In this document: positions 8,510 to 12,675 of the stretch, piece after piece | Layout of the letters: the number at the start of each line of letters is the position of its first letter | How positions within the stretch are numbered: the stretch's first letter is position 1 | NCBI GenBank assembly: GCA_003086435.1 | Contig: QEFD01000196.1 | Coordinates: 1-12,675 of the forward strand | Direction of reading: 5' to 3' | Length of the DNA: 12,675 nt | DNA from: Acidianus hospitalis | Lineage (GTDB): Archaea > Thermoproteota > Thermoprotei_A > Sulfolobales > Sulfolobaceae | Program-made: the position numbers and the translations under genes | The notes under the pieces: generated by a model | Database searches by the model: none | What the model was told of the DNA's origin: nothing | The model's input: the letters and a program-made list of their open reading frames with translations, nothing else

Positions 8510-9461
8510 AAACCACGTGCCACTTTATTGTTTTCACAAAATTATCAAATTCCTTGCTTTTATTTAAATACTTAACATCCTCGCTAAGAGTAAAAGGTAA
8601 ACTAAAGGACTCTAATTGTTTACCTTCATTATTAATTATTGTCAAGATCAAATAATCATCATTACCGTTAGCCACAATTCCAAAATGTGATTTAAGGACT
8701 TTCATATATCTTTTTAGTTGCTCTTGTTGATTTTTGCTTACTTTTCCGTATCTCTTAACTTCGATAGGAATTAAATAGTCCCATAATTTAAGTACAAGAT
8801 CGATCTTAGCAGGCATAACAAAATTGTATAACGCGTATAATCTATACTCGTATTCAATGGCAACATCGATTTTATTTTCAATTAATAATCTAGCCAACTC
8901 GTATTGATAGAACGCTTCATTATTTATACTATGAATATAGATGTTGTTATCAATCTTGTTTTTGGTCTTTATAGATATTAGATTAAATATTTTATTTACT
9001 TCCTCATTAAGTTCATTTAATGAGTTAAAATAGATTCTCCTATGAGAAGTGTATGCTAGTGGATTTTTGTATTTTAAGCATTTACTATCAAATTTATCAT
9101 CGAAAATATATATATTAACTTGATAGGGCATTGGAGCGTTTTCTTTATAGAGCACACTAATATTAAACACGCCATAATACGCAGGTTGTGTGAGATACGA
9201 ATATTCTATTACCTGCTCAAGCGCTGCAGCTGGCGTACTCCTTTCCTTAAATTCTAGTAATAAGCGCAAATTCAATTCAGCGTCAACAATTGCAAAATCA
9301 GCTCTCTTACTACCTATGGGCATCTCAAGTAAGGGATTAAGATATTTTATACCACTATAAGTAAAGTTGTTAGAAATCAATATATCCATTACTGCATAAT
9401 AGAACATAAGCCTGCCGAAACTTTCTATGTTTTGCCTTGAGATATTATAAACGCCGGCCAT
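8499..9461 (-). CDS. Tandem PD-(D/E)XK nuclease-like protein
   Basis: A 320-aa soluble protein with two copies of a restriction-nuclease active-site pattern. Copy 1 has D55 (RADFAIV), then E70-F-K72 (LLLEFKER), then Q83-x3-Y87 (EQVIEYSY). Copy 2 has D221 (AKIDLVL), then E234-V-K236 (IPIEVKRYG), then Q248-x3-Y252 (EQLKRYM). D-x(12-14)-E-x-K followed by Q-x3-Y is the pattern of PD-(D/E)XK enzymes such as RecB-like and restriction nucleases, which cut DNA using Mg2+. Both sites look complete, so two active domains are possible, probably by internal duplication. No helicase, methylase or DNA-reading domain is visible. ATG 9461 lies 26 nt from a TATA element, and the next gene overlaps its stop. 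A defence or mobile-element role is likely but unproven; I do not recognise a named family. Confidence 0.7.
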   Translation of the reverse strand: MAGVYNISRQNIESFGRLMFYYAVMDILISNNFTYSGIKYLNPLLEMPIGSKRADFAIVDAELNLRLLLEFKERSTPAAALEQVIEYSYLTQPAYYGVFNISVLYKENAPMPYQVNIYIFDDKFDSKCLKYKNPLAYTSHRRIYFNSLNELNEEVNKIFNLISIKTKNKIDNNIYIHSINNEAFYQYELARLLIENKIDVAIEYEYRLYALYNFVMPAKIDLVLKLWDYLIPIEVKRYGKVSKNQQEQLKRYMKVLKSHFGIVANGNDDYLILTIINNEGKQLESFSLPFTLSEDVKYLNKSKEFDNFVKTIKWHVVYDE

Positions 9462-9482
9462 ATATCATTATCTATATGCCAC

Positions 9483-9491
9483 AAAATAAAT
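9483..9491 (-). promoter_or_regulatory. TATA-like element of the nuclease operon
   Basis: The minus strand reads ATTTATTTT, centred 26 nt upstream of the ATG at 9461. It predicts a leaderless transcript for the three-gene operon. No operator-like palindrome is evident here. Confidence 0.45.
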
Positions 9492-9687
9492 CCTTTAGTG
9501 ACTATTATCTACAGCAATTTGTTACATCGAGTATTCTAATAACCTTTTACATTTTTCACTTTTAGATTCTTAAAAGGAAGCATTAGAAAAGACATATTAA
9601 CTCTCATTATATATAATAATTTTATATATGAAATTTATGTAGTTTAAAATATTACTATACCAAGGAATTAGCTTATTCAGCCAAGCA

Positions 9688-10059
9688 TTATTTAAGACCT
9701 AATTTCTGAACGTAATTAATTGGTTGCTCTCCAATGTAAGCTACTAACTTTACGTCACATTTTCGGCATAAAACAGCAGCTACTATAGCCCTATGATTGC
9801 CGTCTATTATCTCTAATTTATCATCAGATAATTTCTTTACAATTATTGGTAATGAAATAATATTTTTTATATCATTAAAATGGTTAATAAGACATTTGAT
9901 CTCGTTCTTTATATTTTCTTTAGACTCACAGTTCTTAACTAATTCCTCGATTTTCTTATCTTTGTCAGAAGAAGTCATTAGAATTTTTAAAGTATCTGCC
10001 GCATTTATTGGTGTATTTTCCTTTTTGACATTATTTGCGTTAAATCCTCTTGATAGCAC
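9688..10059 (-). CDS. Small ParB/sulfiredoxin-fold protein
   Basis: A 123-aa protein. The C-terminal half carries LPIIVKKLSDDKLEIIDGNH followed by RAIVAAVL: a strand, then the D-G-N-H-R motif of the ParB/Srx superfamily, whose members bind nucleotides (CTP in ParB, ATP in sulfiredoxin) or cut DNA. The N-terminal half is helical and charged, unlike a ParB DNA-binding HTH, so this is not a standard partition protein. The frame is open further upstream without an ATG. I take GTG 10059 as the start because a TATA-like element is centred 27 nt before it. It precedes the nuclease operon on the same strand with a 226-bp AT-rich gap, so it is probably a separate unit. Its function in the island is unknown. 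Confidence 0.6.
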   Translation of the reverse strand: MLSRGFNANNVKKENTPINAADTLKILMTSSDKDKKIEELVKNCESKENIKNEIKCLINHFNDIKNIISLPIIVKKLSDDKLEIIDGNHRAIVAAVLCRKCDVKLVAYIGEQPINYVQKLGLK

Positions 10060-10082
10060 TTTCGTCCAGTAACTAATTAGAC

Positions 10083-10090
10083 ATATATTA
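10083..10090 (-). promoter_or_regulatory. TATA-like element of the ParB-like gene; supports the GTG start
   Basis: TAATATAT on the minus strand is centred 27 nt from the GTG at 10059. It supports a leaderless GTG start rather than a longer, ATG-less frame. Confidence 0.4.
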
Positions 10091-10099
10091 CCTAAATGT

Positions 10100-10309
10100 T
10101 TACAAGATAACTCTCTCTTCCCATTTACTCGGTAATTCCATTACATAATTCCTAACTTTCCTTAGACATTTAAGAAGAGCCTTAAGTACTTCTTCGTCAT
10201 TGCATCTAATATCCTTTAACTCTTTTATACAACAAGTGTACTGATTTCTCGTTTTATTCTCATTTTTAATCCATTCATATAATACTATTTCTGTGCAAAT
10301 TTCATCCAT
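10100..10309 (-). CDS. Small cysteine-rich hypothetical protein
   Basis: A 69-aa protein with five cysteines (C5, C26, C27, C35, C48) in MDEICTEIVLYEW, QYTCCIKELKDIRC and ALLKCLRKVRNY. It is helical and charged, with no known fold recognised; the cysteines could bind zinc or an Fe-S cluster or form disulfides, which is speculation. A GAGGAG motif ends 8 nt before the ATG, an unusual clear Shine-Dalgarno site in this window of mostly leaderless genes. The TATA element predicts transcription starting near 10325. A 7-codon frame begins exactly there and overlaps the main start. The gene lies upstream of the ParB-like gene on the same strand. Confidence 0.5.
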   Translation of the reverse strand: MDEICTEIVLYEWIKNENKTRNQYTCCIKELKDIRCNDEEVLKALLKCLRKVRNYVMELPSKWEERVIL

Positions 10310-10317
10310 TAGCTTTT

Positions 10318-10323
10318 CTCCTC
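10318..10323 (-). promoter_or_regulatory. Shine-Dalgarno site of the 69-aa gene
   Basis: GAGGAG on the minus strand is 8 nt before the ATG at 10309. It is notable because most other starts here look leaderless. Confidence 0.45.
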
Positions 10324-10345
10324 ATAAAAGTAATTACTCCTTTAT

Positions 10346-10355
10346 CTAAATAAAG
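10346..10355 (-). promoter_or_regulatory. TATA-like element of the 69-aa gene
   Basis: CTTTATTTAG on the minus strand, centred near 10351, predicts a transcription start at about 10325 and a 16-nt leader before the ATG at 10309. Confidence 0.4.
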
Positions 10356-10730
10356 TAGATTTCTAGACTTTCGGTTTCATATCAAAAAACTAAAATAAAT
10401 TTATTAATATATTTACGTATTTTATATAATTTTATACATTTATAACTAGAGGAATTAATAATAATAAAATCTTTTCTGTCGAAAAAGGTAAATAGCATAT
10501 ATTGAGCAATACTTAACTATGTGCTAAACTGCAAAATTAAAAGCCATTATTCCTCTAGATTTTACTTTCTTCTCTTAAAAAATAATAAAGTGGAATTCCT
10601 AATTAATAAAGCGATTCTGGAGAGCGAGCACAATCTTATACGACAATCTCATTTCCCGTCATTTTTTAGCCATTAATTCACTCTTTGTTCTTGAGGAAGT
10701 CATTATGCCTAATTTTCCATTACAGAATAG
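10356..10730. other. AT-rich divergent intergenic region
   Basis: About 375 bp between divergent transcripts, very AT-rich around 10390-10450. No gene-like frame or RNA gene was found. The only structure seen is a perfect 10-bp inverted repeat, CTAGAGGAAT at 10446-10455 and ATTCCTCTAG at 10549-10558, spaced by 93 bp. That could be chance, a regulatory site or the ends of a very small element; no target duplication is visible. Confidence 0.35.
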
Positions 10731-10740
10731 TTTTATTTAT
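10731..10740 (+). promoter_or_regulatory. TATA box of the peptidase-like gene
   Basis: TTTTATTTAT is centred 26 nt before the ATG at 10762 and predicts a leaderless transcript. Confidence 0.55.
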
Positions 10741-10761
10741 TTTTAATATTCAGAAATTTTA

Positions 10762-11460
10762 ATGCCAGAATGTAAGTGTTCTTACTGTACTGATTATAAC
10801 GATTATCTTAAGTGCCCTGCAAAACACTCACAGAGTTTATTGAATAGCATAAAAAGTTTACTACACAATATTAATATAGATTATGATATTAAGAGTTTTA
10901 AAGTAGTAGATAGAAACACAATTGCAAATAACATTAAACTAGACGGAGAGAGGTTCTTAGGTATTTATGATGGTAAAGATATAATAATATGCCCTTACGC
11001 TGAAGATAACGGAATTCATGTAAGAGCTCTATTGCATGAATCCTTGCATAGCATCTTTCCTCAGGAGTTCGAGAATTCTACTTTAGATAATATATTAAGG
11101 TTAATATATGAGGGAGCTATAGACGCTTTATCCCTTTTTGCATTATGTAGAGATGAACAAGGAAAGAAGGAATTCGAATATTTCGTTGAAAGATTCGAGA
11201 GTAGCGCGAAAAGTGTAATTTACATTAATATTGCAAAAATTTGGGCTACTGCAGAAATACAAACAATAATAGATAAGTTGAAGAATTTCAATAATTTTAG
11301 AAATGAAGTAGAAAAGGAATTTAATTCTAATAAGATGACATACGAGTGCTACCCTGGAACTGAAGATTGTTATTACTCCTCGGTGGCTATCTTGGCAAAA
11401 ATACTAAATACAGATGAGAGTATAATCAGCTTGAGTGCAAGATTACTTTTCTGTAAATAG
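10762..11460 (+). CDS. HExxH zinc metallopeptidase-like protein, Cys-rich N-terminus
   Basis: A 232-aa soluble protein. Residues H92-E93-x-x-H96 (RALLHESLHSIF) form the zinc-peptidase motif, and E117 in LIYEGAIDALS is a plausible third zinc ligand 20 residues on, the gluzincin arrangement. The N-terminus MPECKCSYC ending LKCPAKH has four cysteines (C4, C6, C9, C18), a possible second zinc site; further cysteines are at 129, 196, 203 and 231. The length and the single compact domain recall ImmA/IrrE-type peptidases that cleave a partner repressor, but the flanking sequence does not match that family clearly. An HTH gene follows after 67 bp on the same strand, supporting a protease-regulator pair. 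An enzymatic role is likely; the substrate is inferred only. Confidence 0.65.
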   Translation: MPECKCSYCTDYNDYLKCPAKHSQSLLNSIKSLLHNINIDYDIKSFKVVDRNTIANNIKLDGERFLGIYDGKDIIICPYAEDNGIHVRALLHESLHSIFPQEFENSTLDNILRLIYEGAIDALSLFALCRDEQGKKEFEYFVERFESSAKSVIYINIAKIWATAEIQTIIDKLKNFNNFRNEVEKEFNSNKMTYECYPGTEDCYYSSVAILAKILNTDESIISLSARLLFCK

Positions 11461-11509
11461 AAATAAGAGTTATAAGCTTCTTATCAAACAGAATACCTTA
11501 TTACCTTGT

Positions 11510-11529
11510 ATGTGTAATATGTTACACAT
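11510..11529. promoter_or_regulatory. Palindrome overlapping the HTH gene start, operator candidate
   Basis: ATGTGTAA-TATG-TTACACAT is a perfect 8-4-8 inverted repeat whose last bases are the first two of the ATG at 11528. A dimeric regulator bound here would block transcription start or elongation. Autoregulation by the HTH protein is the simplest reading. Confidence 0.6.
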
Positions 11530-11986
11530 GATAGAAAAACAAGTGTTAGCAAAAGTTCTTTCAGTCTCTTTAAGCGACTCAGAGATACTTAACCTCTTAG
11601 GAAAACTTAAAGAAAATGACAGCGAATTAGAAAGAGAATGCGGAATAAGTAGAAAAACAATATATAATTGGAAGAAAGGAAAAGTAGGAGAAATTAGCAG
11701 AGAAACTAAAGAAAAACTCGTCTCCTTCATTCTAAACAAATACGATAAAGAAGGACTAATGACGATAGCTGAGGTAAAAAGGTACTCCTACATCCAAATC
11801 CTACTAGAACTAATGAGAGAGGGACTAAACGAAGAAGAAAAGAGAAAACTGGAAGTAATAATAAAAGACGATAAAGTATCAGGAGGAGAAGTAGTTATCC
11901 CAAACTCTACTCCAGCCTACTCGGATTATTCGTCCAATTATAACAAGACAACAAATAGCAGTCTTCTTTCACTAAGTCTCCATTAA
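11528..11986 (+). CDS. Helix-turn-helix DNA-binding protein
   Basis: A 152-aa protein from the ATG at 11528. Residues about 10-65 hold helices ending in ELERECGISRKTIYNWKKGK, a classic helix-turn-helix in which SRKTIYNWKKGK is the recognition helix, as in XRE-like or transposase-type HTHs. A second helical part (residues 80-115, IQILLELMREGLNEEEKRKL) may dimerise. The last 35 residues are Ser/Asn/Tyr-rich and probably disordered. The frame is open upstream to 11435, overlapping the peptidase gene, but the early residues look non-coding and a 20-bp palindrome abuts the later ATG, so I prefer 11528. Its location after the HExxH gene suggests it is a regulator of the island and perhaps a target of that peptidase (inference). 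Confidence 0.7.
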   Translation: MIEKQVLAKVLSVSLSDSEILNLLGKLKENDSELERECGISRKTIYNWKKGKVGEISRETKEKLVSFILNKYDKEGLMTIAEVKRYSYIQILLELMREGLNEEEKRKLEVIIKDDKVSGGEVVIPNSTPAYSDYSSNYNKTTNSSLLSLSLH

Positions 11987-12133
11987 CGGTTATTAAGACA
12001 GAAAATTTTACATATAGTTGAAGAACATGTTAAATGTAAGTATCATAATAAAGGTACCTCATAAGAAAACTCACAATTTTAACCTTTGCAATTTCTACAC
12101 TTATTGGAAGAAATCTGCCTATCAAGTACCTCT

Positions 12134-12530
12134 TTACTTCCACTGCTCATCTTCCTTAAAGAACTTATCGTCTATCAGTGGCCTCCACCACCACTCATTC
12201 TCCAAGTACCACTCATAGGTCTTCCTTAACCCATCCTTCAGAGGAGTCGTTTCGTAAGAAAGCCTAGTATTCATACAATACCTCCTATCATGCCCCGGCC
12301 TATCGGAAACAAACCTAATCCTAACCTCCCTTCCCATGACTTCCTCTAACAATTTAAGCAAATCAAGATTAGTCACCCTCTGTTTCCCAGGAATATTATA
12401 AACTTCCCCTTCAACTCAGCCTTCTCCATCAAGTCCGCAATAATCCTTGCGGTATCCTCAACGAATATTCAGTCCCTCTCAGCCTTTCCGTCACAATCAC
12501 TGCCATAGTTGTTATAGATAATATTGATCA
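12134..12530 (-). pseudogene. rmlB: dTDP-glucose 4,6-dehydratase remnant
   Basis: The minus strand encodes the C-terminal third of RmlB, an NAD-dependent short-chain dehydrogenase that makes dTDP-4-keto-6-deoxyglucose for nucleotide-sugar synthesis. RIRFVSDRPGHDRRYCMNT and GLRKTYEWYLENEWWWRPL are characteristic. Upstream, VEDTARIIADLMEKAELKG continues after a frameshift in the CCCC run near 12405-12409, and a TGA (12469-12471) replaces the Trp of the RDW motif. Before that a short NNYG piece is joined directly to DGKAERD, so an internal deletion removed about 30 residues. The N-terminal nucleotide-binding part is missing and the inverted-repeat element begins about 25 bp further on. It is non-functional beyond doubt. 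Confidence 0.85.
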
Positions 12531-12552
12531 AAATTATCTAATACTTTCTACG

Positions 12553-12675
12553 TGCTTTGTGGAATGACTGAATTTTTAGGTCTTAAACTAGATCAGGATA
12601 AATTCTATATTAAACGTTTAATTAAAAGTAAGTTTAATGTAGTCTCTTAGAAAAATTGAACAGATCCACAAAGCA
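12553..12675. mobile_element. Possible miniature inverted-repeat element
   Basis: TGCTTTGTGGA at 12553-12563 and its exact complement TCCACAAAGCA at 12665-12675 bound a 123-bp segment that ends at the window edge. Inside, an ATG at 12564 opens 28 codons (MTEFLGLKLDQDKFYIKR onwards) to a TAG at 12650, perhaps the deleted start of a transposase. The size and terminal repeats fit a non-autonomous element (MITE) like those known in Sulfolobales. It adjoins a decayed gene. The right flank, and thus any target duplication, is not visible, and the repeat may extend further. Confidence 0.5.

Noticed and set aside
10446..10558. Mobile element bounded by 10-bp inverted repeats
   Set aside because: No target duplication, no open frame inside and AT-rich surroundings make chance plausible; noted only in the intergenic entry.
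11435..11527. N-terminal extension of the HTH protein
   Set aside because: It overlaps the peptidase gene, and the extra residues look non-coding; the operator-like palindrome abuts ATG 11528.
11470..11739. 89-codon minus-strand frame
   Set aside because: It is antisense to the HTH gene, with Ser/Leu-rich shadow composition.
12018..12218. 66-codon plus-strand frame
   Set aside because: It overlaps antisense the clearly recognisable rmlB C-terminus and has no motif or promoter of its own.

Overview
The window looks like a chromosomal accessory region of a thermoacidophilic crenarchaeon of the order Sulfolobales. The DNA is AT-rich. A GH31 alpha-glucosidase of the Saccharolobus MalA type, an archaeal MFS transporter and a dTDP-glucose dehydratase remnant all have Sulfolobales-like sequence. 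Many starts lie about 26 nt downstream of a TATA-like element, the spacing of leaderless archaeal transcripts; I used this to choose several starts. No rRNA, tRNA or CRISPR array was found.

Region 1 (1-5275, all minus strand) is transport and sugar metabolism. It holds the start of an MFS transporter cut by the window edge, an Nramp-family metal transporter with two tandem palindromes over its promoter and start, a decayed cluster of small genes (1607-2631), a six-helix membrane protein, and malA.

Region 2 (5280-7810) is a scar-like stretch. It has the N-terminal half of an AAA ATPase joined to the tail of a small membrane-protein gene, two identical 21-bp palindrome-containing repeats at the ATPase promoter, a CARF-domain protein like the ring nuclease Crn1 (broken by one indel), an overlapping retropepsin-like aspartic protease gene (also one indel), and the C-terminal tail of an AAA/DUF4143-type ATPase.

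Region 3 (7869-11986) is the most novel part. A minus-strand operon with overlapping genes encodes a 320-aa protein with two PD-(D/E)XK nuclease-like domains plus two small unknown proteins. Upstream are a small ParB/sulfiredoxin-like protein and a cysteine-rich 69-aa protein. Divergently lie an HExxH zinc-peptidase-like protein and an HTH protein whose start codon is overlapped by a 20-bp palindrome. Together these could form a regulated defence or mobile-element module; this is inference.

Region 4 (12134-12675) is a decayed rmlB and a possible miniature inverted-repeat element ending exactly at the window edge.

At least six genes carry single-base frameshifts, several in homopolymers. Real decay and assembly indels cannot be separated from sequence alone.
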